DNA of 64,000 nucleotides, taken from positions 1 to 64,000 of the forward strand of contig CABHNZ010000014.1 of assembly GCA_902167985.1 (NCBI GenBank). The letters are read 5' to 3'. Origin of the DNA: Shinella sp. UYSO24 (GTDB lineage: Bacteria; Pseudomonadota; Alphaproteobacteria; Rhizobiales; Rhizobiaceae). Both the position numbers and the translations under genes were made by a program. Position 1 is the first letter of the stretch. Every line of letters begins with the position of its first letter. A model generated the notes under the pieces. The model was not told the origin of the DNA, did not search any database, and saw only the letters and a program-made list of their open reading frames with translations. Positions 50,904-60,907 of the stretch are shown piece after piece.

Positions 50904-52043
50904 TCAGTTCCAGTGCAGTTTGTCGCCGATGACGACGCCAAGTGCGGACAGTGTCGTGTCAAAGAGACTAAGCGAGGCCAATGATCCGACCTGGATCCCG
51001 CCAAGCCTGGCTTCCATGCCCAGAGCGCGGGCAGGATTGACCGTCGCCATCTGCAAACCTGTTACCGGATCCACATCGGTGAGTTGAACCAACGTCTGGA
51101 GCGACCTATCCATGGCAATGTGGGCGCCGGCCAGCGTCCCGTCTTCGCTGGTCAGGCGGCCATCGGCAAGCGAGATATATCGACCGTCCAGATCAAAGCC
51201 GGACGAGGTCCCCGCCAATGTCATCATCGCATCCGTGACCAGACATAGCCGATCGGCGGCCGCGCGTACGGACATTGTCAGGGCATGCTGACCTACGTGA
51301 AAGCCGTCGGCGATAATGCCGGCGAACAGGCGATTGCCTCCCAGGACCTCCGATACGATGCCCGGGGATCGGCTGCCGGGGGCTGGCATCGCGTTCCATA
51401 GATGCGTGGCGCCCCGAATACGCGCCAAATCGGCAGGCATTGCTTCCGAATGCCCTGCGAAAAGGATGATGCCGCTATCCGCGAGGCGTTCGAGATGGTG
51501 CGGCTGCTGGCATTCCGGTGCCAGTGTCAAAAGGATGACGCCGGGGAAATCCCGGGCCTGCTGCTCCAGCGCTGATACGTCCTCTTCCTCAAGCGGTCGT
51601 ATCGCCGAAGGGTCGTGAATGCCCGGTCTCTTTGGGGAAAGAAACGGCCCTTCAAGATGAACGCCTATCACTCCGGGAACGCCAAGGGCAATCGCTTCTC
51701 TCACAGCATCTATGGCCTTGAGGTAGGCTCGACCATGGGCTGTTATGAAAGTCGGAAGGATATGTGCGGTTCCGCCCTGGCGAGCACCCCACGCAATTTT
51801 CGCGAGCGCTTCCGGCGACGGCGCGAAGTTGAACTGTATATCCGCCGCTCCGTTGATCTGAATGTCGATCATCCCGGGAGTGGCTATGGCAACATGCACC
51901 GCGCCGTCCACCGATCGGTCTTCATCCGTGCTTTGTGTGACCGATTGGATGAGGCCATTGCGAACAACAATGGTCTGGTTGCTCAGGAATGAGGGAGAGA
52001 TGCCGTCATAGAGACGCTCGCAGAGAATGAACACGTCAGTCAA
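50904..52043 (-). CDS. nagA: N-acetylglucosamine-6-phosphate deacetylase
   Basis: About 379 residues. It removes acetate from GlcNAc-6-P. Metal and substrate motifs are all present: DIQINGAADIQFNF, Glu in GVHLEGPFLSPKRPG, His in FAGHSEA and THLWNAMPAPGSR, His in ADGFHV, and the catalytic Asp in LVTDAM. The start is uncertain: TTG at 52043 is 9 nt after GGGAGG, GTG at 52034 directly follows the nagB stop, and ATG at 52061 lies further inside nagB. It is the last gene of the sialic acid operon. Confidence 0.93.
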   Translation of the reverse strand: MTDVFILCERLYDGISPSFLSNQTIVVRNGLIQSVTQSTDEDRSVDGAVHVAIATPGMIDIQINGAADIQFNFAPSPEALAKIAWGARQGGTAHILPTFITAHGRAYLKAIDAVREAIALGVPGVIGVHLEGPFLSPKRPGIHDPSAIRPLEEEDVSALEQQARDFPGVILLTLAPECQQPHHLERLADSGIILFAGHSEAMPADLARIRGATHLWNAMPAPGSRSPGIVSEVLGGNRLFAGIIADGFHVGQHALTMSVRAAADRLCLVTDAMMTLAGTSSGFDLDGRYISLADGRLTSEDGTLAGAHIAMDRSLQTLVQLTDVDPVTGLQMATVNPARALGMEARLGGIQVGSLASLSLFDTTLSALGVVIGDKLHWN

Positions 52044-52818
52044 AGCGCGTTTCCTCCCCATTGGGATGGACGTGATGGTAGTAATCGGTCAGGCGCAAGT
52101 TGGCGGAAGACGCCTCATCCAGAATGACGGTCGTGCTGGGGTGAAGCTGCAAGGCCGATGCCGGGCAGATCGCCGAGAGTGGACCCTCGATCATATCCGC
52201 AACGGCTTGAGCCTTCTCCGGGCCGGTCGCCAGCAAAAGACAATTTTGCGCATCGAGAATGGTGCCAATCCCCATCGTGATGGCATAGCGCGGCGTGTCT
52301 TCATCGGCGGGAAAATACCGCCTGTTTGCGCTTCTGGTGGTTTCAGTCAGGGTTTTTACCCGTGTTCGAGACCCCAGTGAGGAGGTGGGCTCATTGAAGC
52401 CGATATGTCCGTTCTGACCTATTCCCAGCAGTTGCAGGGAAATTCCGCCGGCCGTGTTGATCCTTGTCTCGTAGCTTCGCGCTTCCTGATGCACGCAATC
52501 CGCGTTTCCAAGCGGCAGATGAGTGTGTGCTTCATCAATGTCGATGTGGCTGAAAAGCGCGTCGCGCATATAGCTGTGATAGGAGCAGGGGTGCTCCGGC
52601 GCTATCCCGACATATTCATCGAGGTTGAATGTCGTAACCTCTGCGAAGGAGAGGTGTCCCTTGCCGTGGCGATCGACGAGACGCTGATAAAGCGGCAGCA
52701 TGGTGCCGCCGGTTGCAAGCCCGAGCACCGCGCGCGGGTGTGCTGCAACATAATCTGCCACCATGCCGGCCGCGCGATCGATCGCAGCCTCGCGGCTCGA
52801 ACAAATGAGAACCTTCAT
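52036..52818 (-). CDS. nagB: Glucosamine-6-phosphate deaminase
   Basis: 260 residues. It converts GlcN-6-P to Fru-6-P and ammonia, the last step before glycolysis. Motifs: LGLATGGTMLPLYQRL (phosphate site), VTTFNLDEYVG with the catalytic Asp, GIGQNGHIGFNEPTSSL with the ring-opening His, and SRTRVKTLTETTR. The Asp of the E. coli NDGH motif is Asn here, as in many other bacterial family members. Start ATG at 52818 overlaps the stop of the upstream kinase gene (ATGA). Confidence 0.95.
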   Translation of the reverse strand: MKVLICSSREAAIDRAAGMVADYVAAHPRAVLGLATGGTMLPLYQRLVDRHGKGHLSFAEVTTFNLDEYVGIAPEHPCSYHSYMRDALFSHIDIDEAHTHLPLGNADCVHQEARSYETRINTAGGISLQLLGIGQNGHIGFNEPTSSLGSRTRVKTLTETTRSANRRYFPADEDTPRYAITMGIGTILDAQNCLLLATGPEKAQAVADMIEGPLSAICPASALQLHPSTTVILDEASSANLRLTDYYHHVHPNGEETRFD

Positions 52819-53674
52819 CGTGTCTCTCCTTGCCCCAAAAGGCGCCGAGGAGCGCGCTGTCATGGCCAAGTCCTGCCGGGATAACGGGAACGCGAAACAA
52901 CGCCGGTTCTGTTTCGAGCTTGGCAAGGACGCGTTGGAGATAGCCGGGTGCAAGCCCGACACTGCCGCCGAGAGCAATGCGATCGAGCCCGAAAATGGCA
53001 TTCAGATCGGCACAAAGCCTTGCAATGGCCGCGGCTGAACGATCGATCGCCGCGCGCGCGCGAGGCGTGTCGATTTCAAATGCTGCCTTCGCATCCACCG
53101 TTCCGGCCGCCAGTGCTATGGCACGACCTGATGCGGTCGATTCCACCGTGCCCTGTCGACCCGAGCCACATGGCTCTGCGCCGAGCGGGCTCGAGACAAA
53201 GCCAAGGTGGCCAGCCAATCCATTCCTGCTTTGCACGGCACGCCCATCGAGAATGATGCCGCCGCCGACGCCGGTGGATACCGTCAGATAGGCAAAGTGA
53301 GGGGCTCCGATGCCGACCCCGATTTTTGCTTCTGCAAGGGCTGCGGCTGCCGCGTCATTCATGATGCCGACGTTGTTTCCAAATCGGTCGCGCAAGCAAT
53401 CCAGAAGGCTCTCGTCAGCGATTTTCGAAAGCGTGCGGGCGTTGACGGCGTGCCATCGGCCCGCCGCATCCACGCGGCCGGCCACGGCAACGCCAAGCCT
53501 TGCTCCGCCCTTGAAGCCCAGTTTCGCAAGCAAGCCGGCCATGACGTCGATCTGCTGGCTGACGGAGGCCTCTCCGTTGGTCGGTGCCTGCAAGCGCGCT
53601 TCAACCCGACCGGCGACAATATGAGCCGCAGCCGTTTTGGTGCCTCCAAGGTCGATGGCATAGCCCTCGATCAT
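52815..53674 (-). CDS. nanK: ROK-family kinase, probable N-acetylmannosamine kinase, C-terminal frameshift
   Basis: About 287 residues. ATP-binding DLGGTKTAAAHI at the N-terminus, NDAAAAALAEAK with the catalytic Asp, and GVGGGIILDGRAVQSRNGLAGHLGFV are ROK features. The zinc motif usual in ROK kinases (CxCGxxGCxE) is degenerate: CGSGRQGTVES keeps one Cys. One T lost near 52841 makes the frame run on into nagB; restored, it ends LLGAFLGQGETR with TGA overlapping the nagB start. Placed between nanE and nagB it most likely phosphorylates ManNAc, though GlcNAc is possible. ATGA overlap with nanE. Confidence 0.88.
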
Positions 53675-54354
53675 CTCTCCCTCCGAACCGCATCGACGAA
53701 CCAGCCGGTCACGACCTCAAGTCTCGTCAGGGCGCTCCCGACAGTGACGGCATCCGCGCCGGCCTTCATGGCGAGGGCAGCCAGATCGGGGGCGTTGATA
53801 CGGCCCTCGGCCATGACGAAACCGGCACCAAGAGCCTTGAACGCGCTGATCAGGCCAAGATCGGGCCCTTCGTTCATGTTCCGCGTTTCGGCCGTGTAGC
53901 CCGAGAGCGTGGTTCCAAGAATGGATGCACCTGCAGCAAGTGCAACCTCTCCATCTTCCTGCGTTGCGCAGTCTGCCATGGCGAGGCATCCCGTAGACAG
54001 GATTGCAGCAAAGATCTGTTCCCGACTATCGGTGCGCGGCCGCCGTGTTGCATCATAGGCGATGATGTCGGCGCCTGCTTGCGCAAGCGCAAGCGCATGG
54101 CCTTCCGTTACGGTGATGCGAACAGGACTGTCGGCGAGATCGGTCTTCACGATGCCGATGATGGGAACATCGACGGCCGGGCGCACGGCAAGAAGATTGT
54201 CGATCCCCTCGATCCGTAACGCGACCGCGCCTCCGGCAACCGCGGCACGCGCCATGGCCGCAATGATGTCGGGCCTGTCCATGGCGCCGTCATCCACGGG
54301 CTGGCAGGACGCCACCAGCCCACCCCGTATTCGTTCCAATATGTCCATGCTCAT
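53671..54354 (-). CDS. nanE: N-acetylmannosamine-6-phosphate 2-epimerase
   Basis: 227 residues. It converts ManNAc-6-P to GlcNAc-6-P. Close to E. coli NanE along its length: VASCQPV, AVALRIEGIDNL, PIIGIVKTDLADSPVRIT (catalytic Lys), GADIIAYDATRRPR, GTTLSGYT, MAEGRINAPDLAALAM and VTVGSALTRLE. Starts MSMDI; the second Met is equally likely. It is a diagnostic gene for sialic acid catabolism. Confidence 0.96.
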   Translation of the reverse strand: MSMDILERIRGGLVASCQPVDDGAMDRPDIIAAMARAAVAGGAVALRIEGIDNLLAVRPAVDVPIIGIVKTDLADSPVRITVTEGHALALAQAGADIIAYDATRRPRTDSREQIFAAILSTGCLAMADCATQEDGEVALAAGASILGTTLSGYTAETRNMNEGPDLGLISAFKALGAGFVMAEGRINAPDLAALAMKAGADAVTVGSALTRLEVVTGWFVDAVRRER

Positions 54355-54385
54355 TCCAACGCAGCTGTCGATATCAAATCAAGGG

Positions 54386-54413
54386 GACGGGCGCGGCGCA
54401 GGCCGCGCCCGTC
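54386..54413 (-). promoter_or_regulatory. Perfect 12-bp intercistronic hairpin between nanA and nanE
   Basis: GACGGGCGCGGC (54386-54397) pairs fully with GCCGCGCCCGTC (54402-54413) around four bases. It lies in the 71-bp gap between the nanA stop and the nanE start and probably adjusts expression of the downstream kinase/epimerase genes or RNA stability. Confidence 0.65.
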
Positions 54414-54425
54414 TGGCATGCCGGC

Positions 54426-55347
54426 TTATTTCACCAGGCCGACGTCATTGAGGATGGTGCGGATGCGAGCGAGGACCGTCTCGTCGAGCGGCTTGATGGG
54501 AGCCGTCATCGTGGCTGTTGAAATCAGTCCAATCTCGGCCATTGCAGCCTTGAATGCGCCAACTCCGGCCGCGTCACCGGAGCGTCCAGTCGGGCAGAAG
54601 ACGATTTCAAACAGGCGATTGAGATATTCCTGTTCGGCGATAGCCGTCTTGACATCTCCGCTTGGCAGCGTTCCAAAGGCGGACATAGGCCGCAGCATCG
54701 ACATTGGCGAGGCCCGGAACTGCACCATCGGCACCGACGAGCGCCATGGCGTCAACGACGACTTCATGGCCGGTGAAGAGAGCAAGCGGATGCCCTGCAG
54801 CCTCGTTCATCGCGATCAGACGACGGAAACCGACATCGTCTCCAGAGGAATCCTTCACGCCGACGAGGACGCCTTCGGTGCCTAGGTCTACCAGAAGCTT
54901 CTGCGAAAGCTTGCGGTGGACACGCACCGGGATGTCGTAGGCGAAGAGGGGAGCATCGATGGCAGCACGGATGGTCCGGAAGTGATCGGCAATTTCGCCT
55001 TCGTCACTGATGGCATAGATCGGCGCCGTCGCCACGATGGCGTCTGCGCCGGCATCGAGCAATTTATGGGCGCTTTCCGCAACGCGCGCGGCCGTGAGGT
55101 CGATCGCGCCGGCGATCACCGGGACGCGCCCTGACGAGGCGCGGCACACCGCCTTTACGATGGCGATGCGGTCGGCATCGGTCAGATAGGCCACCTGACC
55201 GGTCGATCCGAGCGGGAACAGGCCGTTGACGCCAGAAGCGATCAGATGCTCGACGAGTTTCTCGAGGTCGGCATAGTTCACCGTGCCGTCGTTATTCAGC
55301 GGGGTGACAATCGGGGGGATGATACCGTGAAAGGATGTATGGGGCAT
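54426..55347 (-). CDS. nanA: N-acetylneuraminate lyase/dihydrodipicolinate synthase family aldolase, frameshifted
   Basis: About 307 residues. It would cleave Neu5Ac to ManNAc and pyruvate. The class I aldolase fold shows FPLGSTGQVAYL (pyruvate carboxylate site, GSTG as in lyases), catalytic Tyr in LFAYDIPVRVHRK and Schiff-base Lys in VLVGVKDSSGDD. The C-terminal 85 residues lie in another frame, joined by one base near 54660. The neighbours nanE and nanK favour the lyase. Other pyruvate aldolases of this family, including one in the C. jejuni fuc locus, are the alternative. Confidence 0.85.
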
Positions 55348-55367
55348 GATGATCCAGATTTCAGAGG

Positions 55368-56210
55368 TTAAGGGTGAATGGGAGCGTTGAGGGGCGCATG
55401 CAGCAGGCTGGGTGCGGCCTTCAGAAGCGTTTTGGTGTAGTCCTGGCTCGGGTTGTCGAGGACTTCGGTGCTGGGGCCGTATTCCACGATCTTGCCGTTG
55501 CACATCACGGCGATCTCATCGGAGATGTGACGAACGGTCTGAATGTCGTGGGATATGAAGACCATTCCCAGTCCGAGGTCGCGCTTCAGATCCTGCAGGA
55601 GGTTTAGAATCTGGGCGCGTACCGAGACGTCCAGGGCCGAGGTCGGCTCATCGGCGACGATGATCTGCGGATCGAGCGCCAGCGCTCTGGCAATGGCAAC
55701 ACGCTGGCGTTGCCGCCCGAAAGCTGGGCGGGAATGGCATCCAATACCGATTGCGGCAGGCCGACGAGCGACACGAGCTCGGTGATTTTTGCGCGCCGGC
55801 TCGCGGCTGTGCCCAGGCCGTGCACCTCAAGAGGATCTGTCAGCGCATCGCGCACCAGCATTCGCGCGTAAGGGCGGTTGCAGGATCCTGAAACACGACA
55901 GAGACGATCCGCCCCATACGCCGACGCGTCGCGGCATCGAAACGACGGACCGGTTTCCCGTCGAACAGAACCTCGCCTGAGGTCGCTGTTGGAGGCCGAT
56001 CAATACCTTTGAGGCGGTTGATTTTCCCGAACCGGACTCGCCGACAATGCCGAGCGTCCGCCCGCGGTGAACGGCAAGCGACACATGGTCAACTGCCCGC
56101 ACAACAAGTGGCCTTGAGAATGTCGTGGCCCTGACGCCGAAGTCGACACAGACGTCGCGCAGCTCGATTATCGGCTTGGCTGGATCGCCAGCGAGCAATT
56201 GACTGGTCAT
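55368..56210 (-). CDS. Peptide-type ABC transporter ATP-binding protein (DppF/SatD-like), three frameshifts
   Basis: About 281 residues. Walker A GESGSGKST, then FQDPA, SGGQRQRVAIARALALDP, VADEPTSALDVS and VFISHDIQTVRHISDEIAVM are all present but spread over three frames. One base each near 55713, 55868 and 55983 restores them. It is the second ATPase of the sialic acid-locus transporter; the start overlaps the DppD-like stop by 4 nt. The C-terminal peptide-family extension is short. Confidence 0.86.
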
Positions 56211-57160
56211 GTGAGGTCCACCTGCGGCTCGACCGGCTGGTCATCGGGATGGGAGGCATAAAAGTGGCCGGTTTGCCCGACCTGCTTCATGACGGTGGTT
56301 ACACCGGCATTGCGCGAAGGGTTTGATGACCGCGGCGCGAAACGGTTGCCGGCCGGAAACTCACTTGGGGAGGGGACCGTGCCGTGAACCTGGTGAAGCC
56401 TTTCAGCGCCAGCCTCGATACTCAGCACGGCGCCCAGGAGGCCGCGGGTATATTCATGGACCGGTTGCGCAAGGACATCGCGGCTCTTGCCCTTCTCGAC
56501 CATCTGGCCGGCATACATCACCGCGATACGGTGAGAAATCTCGGCGACCAGTGCCAGATCGTGCGACACGAACACCATTGCAAAGCCCAGTTCGCGGCGC
56601 AGCTTGTCGAGAAGCTCGATGACCTGCTTCTGGACGGTGACGTCGAGTGCCGTTGTCGGCTCGTCCGCAATGACGAGTTTCGGGTCACGGGTGAGTGCCA
56701 TGGCGATCAACACACGTTGCCGCTGCCCGCCTGACAGTTCATGCGGATAGGAATTGAGCGTACGCGCCGGATCAAGGCCGACGAGTTCGAGCAGGTCGCT
56801 CGCGCTGCGGGTGCCGCCGCGCGAGGTCAGCTGCGCCATCTGCGACCGTATCAACATGGCCGGGTTGAGGGAGGAGAGCGCGTCCTGATAGATCATGGCA
56901 ATGCCCTTACCGCGCAGCTCGTTGCGTTCCCGCTCCGTCATCGTCAGAAGATTGCGGCCCTCAAAGAGGATCTCGCCCCTGATACGCGCCTTGGGGTCGA
57001 GCAGTCCCATGATGGCGAGCGAGGTAATGGACTTGCCGCAGCCAGATTCCCCGACATGAGCAAGCGTTTCTCCCGGACGGACCGAGAAAGAGATGTTGTC
57101 CACGACGTCGACATTGCCGTGCCGGGGAAAGGCGATGCTCAGGTTTTTGACCTCCAGCAA
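56207..57160 (-). CDS. Peptide-type ABC transporter ATP-binding protein (DppD/SatC-like)
   Basis: 317 residues, intact. Walker A GESGCGKSI (Ser-Ile instead of Ser-Thr at the end), Q-loop YQDALSSLNPAM, signature LSGGQRQRVLIAMAL, Walker B LVIADEPTTALD and switch VSHDLALV. The C-terminal oligo_HPY-like extension is present. It starts with TTG at 57160 after GAGGAG. With the DppF-like gene it powers the permease pair. Confidence 0.92.
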   Translation of the reverse strand: MLEVKNLSIAFPRHGNVDVVDNISFSVRPGETLAHVGESGCGKSITSLAIMGLLDPKARIRGEILFEGRNLLTMTERERNELRGKGIAMIYQDALSSLNPAMLIRSQMAQLTSRGGTRSASDLLELVGLDPARTLNSYPHELSGGQRQRVLIAMALTRDPKLVIADEPTTALDVTVQKQVIELLDKLRRELGFAMVFVSHDLALVAEISHRIAVMYAGQMVEKGKSRDVLAQPVHEYTRGLLGAVLSIEAGAERLHQVHGTVPSPSEFPAGNRFAPRSSNPSRNAGVTTVMKQVGQTGHFYASHPDDQPVEPQVDLT

Positions 57161-57224
57161 TGGCCGCTCCTCGCCTTCGAACGCGGGCGGTCAACGCGGG
57201 CAAGTTCGACCCCGCGCAAAGTCT

Positions 57225-58210
57225 TCAGGCGTTCCTGAAGAGAGACGGCTCCCGCGAAGCCGGTGACGAGGGCGTTTCGTCGGCCTTTTGGGCCTCCAGG
57301 CGGTCGGCTTCAGCGGAGACCGTTGCGGCGTTGACCTTCGAGCGGGCACGCGGCGCCGCCATGGCATCGGTCATTCCCTCGGCGAGAATGTTGAGGGCCA
57401 GGACAGTCACCGTAATCAGTGAACCGGCAAAGAAGGTCGGCCACCAGGCTCCCGACATGACCAGCTGGCGGCCGGCCGCCATCACGTTGCCCCAGGAGGG
57501 TTCCGGATCAGGCACGCCGGCCTGTATGAAGGAAAGCGACGCCTCGAAGACGATGGCGTCTGCCACGAGTACAGTGGCAAAGACCAGGATGGGAGCAATG
57601 CAGTTGCGGGCAACATGCTTGAGGAGGATCCGCGGTGTCGATGCCCCCATGACCCGAACGGCCGCCACATAGTCCTCGCTATATTGGCCGATGATGTTCG
57701 CTCGGATGACGCGTGTCAGCTGCGGGGTGTAGAGAAACGCGATCGTCAGGATAGAACCGGCAGAGACTGGCCGAAGACGGTGACGAAAACCACGGCCAGC
57801 GCAATTCCGGGGAAAGACATGATCATGTCCAGGACGCGCATCAGCGCCTCCTTCACCCACCAGCTGGCAGTGGCCGCAATCGCGCCGAGAACGGAGGCGC
57901 CGAGCAGTGCGACGACGGTCGCTCCAATGCCGATTATCAGCGAATTGCTTGCGCCATAGACCAGGCGGGAGAAGACATCCCGCCCCTGCCGGTCGGTACC
58001 GAACCAAAAGGTGCCATCCGGGGCGGAAGGTCCGCGTGTCAGCCCGGTGGCCAGCGGGTCGTGTGTTGCAATCAAAGGCGCAAAAGCGGCCATGAGAAAG
58101 ATGAGCAGCAGAACCGCCAGGGCGATTTTCGAGGCGCCGGGCAGCTGGCGCAGGCCCGAAAGGCGCGATCCGGGTACGGAAAGCCTCTCCGTGAGTTGAA
58201 TTCTGAACAC
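57225..58210 (-). CDS. Peptide-type ABC permease (DppC/SatB-like), frameshifted
   Basis: About 328 residues. The N-terminal half has a membrane segment IALAVLLLIFLMAAFAPLIATHDP and FWFGTDRQGRDVFSRL. The C-terminal half has EDYVAAVRVMGASTPRILLKHVARN (EAA loop) and PEPSWGNVM. One G near 57761 joins them. GTG at 58210 directly follows the upstream permease stop (TGACGTG). The C-terminal tail is unusually long and charged (RLEAQKADETPSSPASREPS). Confidence 0.88.
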
Positions 58211-58211
58211 G

Positions 58212-59177
58212 TCAAATCGTCCTGATACGCGGGTTGACCAGCACATAGAGCAGGTCGACGGCGACATTGATCACCACGAAGGCAAGCGCTACGGTCAACG
58301 TCACGCCTTGTACGAGGTTGGGTTCGTTATTGGTCACGCCATTCATGATGAGCATGCCCATGCCATTGATGCTGAAGATGATTTCGATGACGACTGCGCC
58401 TCCGAGGAGATAGCCGATCCGCAGTCCGAGCACGGTGATGGGGTTGATCAGGGCGTTGCGCAGAACGTTGCGTCCGACCACGACGTATCGCGGAATTCCG
58501 GCACCGAGGGCGGTGCGAACATAGTCGCGGTCGAGTTCCTCGACCATCGATGTGCGAATGACCCGCGAGAGCTGCCCGATGACCGGCATTGCCAAGGCAA
58601 AGGCCGGCAGGAACATCCGCATCAACCAGCCGCCAAAATCCTCTGTCAGTGCCGGAAGCTTGCCGGCAACGGGGAAGACCGAAAACAGCCCGATCTTGTG
58701 ACCCAGAGCCTGGATCATCAGGACTGCCAGCCAGAATGAAGGTGTCGAGAGGGATGCGATCGACAACACACGTATCAGCTGGTCCGGCCAGCGATCCCGA
58801 TAGACCGCAGCGACAATGCCGAGGATCGAGGCGAGACCGATCGCGATGATGAGACCAAGAAACGTCAATTGCAGGGTGACTGGAAAGGCGCGGGCGATCT
58901 CACCGACGACGGGCAGTTGACGGGCCGAATATGTCCCGAGATCCAGCCTCGCCAAGCCGGCCAGAAATGTCACATACCGGCTGAGCAAAGGATCATCGAG
59001 GCCATGGGCGGCCCGGTAATCGAGCCGCGCCTCCAGAGAGGCGCCTTCACCAAGGGCGGTGATGGCCGGGTCGACCTTTGAGAACGACATGATGAAGAAG
59101 ACTAGAAATGTGATCCCGAGGATCATGATCGGTAATTGCACGAGGCGACGACCGACAAGGCTCAGCACTTTCGACAT
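58212..59177 (-). CDS. Peptide-type ABC permease (DppB/SatB-like)
   Basis: 321 residues, intact. It starts MSKVLSLVGRRLVQLPIMILGITFLVFFI, with the EAA loop DYVRTALGAGIPRYVVVGRNVLRNALINPI and C-terminal DLLYVLVNPRIRTI. The in-frame extension to 59261 is hydrophilic and rejected. It is the second gene after the binding protein in the sialic acid transporter. Confidence 0.92.
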   Translation of the reverse strand: MSKVLSLVGRRLVQLPIMILGITFLVFFIMSFSKVDPAITALGEGASLEARLDYRAAHGLDDPLLSRYVTFLAGLARLDLGTYSARQLPVVGEIARAFPVTLQLTFLGLIIAIGLASILGIVAAVYRDRWPDQLIRVLSIASLSTPSFWLAVLMIQALGHKIGLFSVFPVAGKLPALTEDFGGWLMRMFLPAFALAMPVIGQLSRVIRTSMVEELDRDYVRTALGAGIPRYVVVGRNVLRNALINPITVLGLRIGYLLGGAVVIEIIFSINGMGMLIMNGVTNNEPNLVQGVTLTVALAFVVINVAVDLLYVLVNPRIRTI

Positions 59178-59309
59178 GCCAAACAAACTCCTATGCAACA
59201 GACGACGGAGATCATTGCAGTCAGGCTGCCGATGCCGGATCATGGATCCGTCCGTGTCCAAGAGCTGGCGATAGAGGCGCCGGGCGTGCCGGCGCCAAAA
59301 TCTGCTGGA

Positions 59310-60872
59310 TTACTTTTTGACGCCGACGTCGAGGAAGGAGAGGCCGGTCGTTGGAACCGGTTTGAAACCTTCCAGCTGCTCGGCATCCCATGCGGTCGGC
59401 AATTGGCGATGGAAGAGCGGGTAGAGGGGGACCTCTGCGGAGAGAAGGTCGAAAGCCTTGTTCCAGGTCGCCTGCTGTCCGGCACCGGTCTGGCGTTGCG
59501 CCTCATTCAGGAGGCCCGTCAGCTCGCTATACTTGCTGCTTGCCGACCATTGGAAGCGCTTGGTCGGCCAGATGTTGTCGCCATACCACCATTGCATCAG
59601 AATATCGGGGTCGTTTCCAAAGACAGACGGGTCGCCGGGGGCGATCATGACCTGCATCTTCCCGGCATCGACCTTGGTGTATTGTCCGCCGGCTTGAGCG
59701 ATATCAAGGGTGGTATTGAAGCCGACTGCGTCGAGCGACTCCTTGATAATCGGCGCCACGTCCTTAACCCAGCCGGTGTCGGTGGCCATCAAGGTGATAT
59801 CAAGCTTCGGCACACCGGCTTCGGTAAGCAATGCCTTGGCCTTGTCAGGGGCATAGGTGTAGACGGTCGACGCGCGGTGGTAATTTGGATGGGTCTTCGG
59901 CAGGAAGGAGGTTGCTGCCGTGGCATTGTCCAGCATGCCGGTGCCGATGATCTTGTCCATGTTGAGGGCATAAAAGAACGCCTGGCGGACGCGCACATCA
60001 TCAAACGGCTTGGCCGCAGTATTGAACATCGCAAAGAGCAGGCCGAATGACTGTGTCTTTTCAAGCGATGCAGCTGCCGCCACCGCATCGGCATCGACAT
60101 AGGGCACATCTTCCATCGCCATGACGGCGCCGGAGGTCAAGGCGTTGACGCGCGCTGTCGGATCGGCAATCAGGTTCCAGACCATCTGCTTGGCAAGAGC
60201 CGGGCGAGGGCCATTGTAGGCATCGTTGCGCGAGAACACGATCTGCGCTTCGGGAACGGCGGAGATCAGCTTGTAGGGGCCCGAGCCGATGGGAAGCTTG
60301 CCAAATCCATCCGCATGGGCCTCGACGGCTGCCCTGGGAACGATCTTGACCGAGCCAAGCCGCACATTGAACAGTGAAAAGGGGAACTTTGTCGTAAGCC
60401 GGACCGTATCCGGTGCGACAGCCTCGACCTTGTCGATGAAGGATACGAAAGACCGGAAGAGCGATTTCGAGGCGGGATCGAGAAGACGGGTAAAGGAGAA
60501 GACGACGTCATCGGCCGTGACGGCGGCGCCGTTGTGAAACACAGCACCTTTCCGCAGCTTGATCGTATAGGTCAACCCATCCTGGGTGGTCGGCATTTCA
60601 GCGGCCAAGGCGGCATAGGGTTTGCGCGTTACCGGATCGAGGTCGACCAGACTTTCGAAGACATGCCAGTTGACGGCCTGCGTGACGGCACCGGATGCGT
60701 TCAACGGATCGAATGTTCCAGACAGACCGTAAGCAATCGCAGCCTGGATGGTGCCATCCGGGCTGATGGTTGCCGACTTGGCCCACGCTCCGTTACCCCG
60801 AAGCATGTAGGTCGAAGCCATTGCACCTGCTGCGAGGCAAAGGGCACGGCGCTGAATTGCAAACGTTGTCAT
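59310..60872 (-). CDS. Peptide-family substrate-binding protein, probable sialic acid binder (SatA-like)
   Basis: 520 residues, SBP_bac_5 family. A signal peptide (ALCLAAGAMASTYMLRGNGAWAKS) is followed by the family core TIKLRKGAVFHNGAAVTADDVVFSFTRLLDP and PIGSGPYKL. The family normally carries peptides or nickel, but SatA of Haemophilus ducreyi is a member that binds Neu5Ac. Here it precedes a full nan/nag set, so Neu5Ac or a related sugar acid is the likely cargo. It is intact and lies just downstream of the FadR-type regulator. Confidence 0.9.
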   Translation of the reverse strand: MTTFAIQRRALCLAAGAMASTYMLRGNGAWAKSATISPDGTIQAAIAYGLSGTFDPLNASGAVTQAVNWHVFESLVDLDPVTRKPYAALAAEMPTTQDGLTYTIKLRKGAVFHNGAAVTADDVVFSFTRLLDPASKSLFRSFVSFIDKVEAVAPDTVRLTTKFPFSLFNVRLGSVKIVPRAAVEAHADGFGKLPIGSGPYKLISAVPEAQIVFSRNDAYNGPRPALAKQMVWNLIADPTARVNALTSGAVMAMEDVPYVDADAVAAAASLEKTQSFGLLFAMFNTAAKPFDDVRVRQAFFYALNMDKIIGTGMLDNATAATSFLPKTHPNYHRASTVYTYAPDKAKALLTEAGVPKLDITLMATDTGWVKDVAPIIKESLDAVGFNTTLDIAQAGGQYTKVDAGKMQVMIAPGDPSVFGNDPDILMQWWYGDNIWPTKRFQWSASSKYSELTGLLNEAQRQTGAGQQATWNKAFDLLSAEVPLYPLFHRQLPTAWDAEQLEGFKPVPTTGLSFLDVGVKK

Positions 60873-60907
60873 GGGTTCCCCTTATTTTTGATAGAGATGC
60901 GCGGATT

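Noticed and set aside
697..57800. Reading the many split genes as true pseudogenes
   Set aside because: All resolved breaks are single missing bases, usually in homopolymers, while motifs and codon use remain intact. Drop-out in the assembly explains this better.
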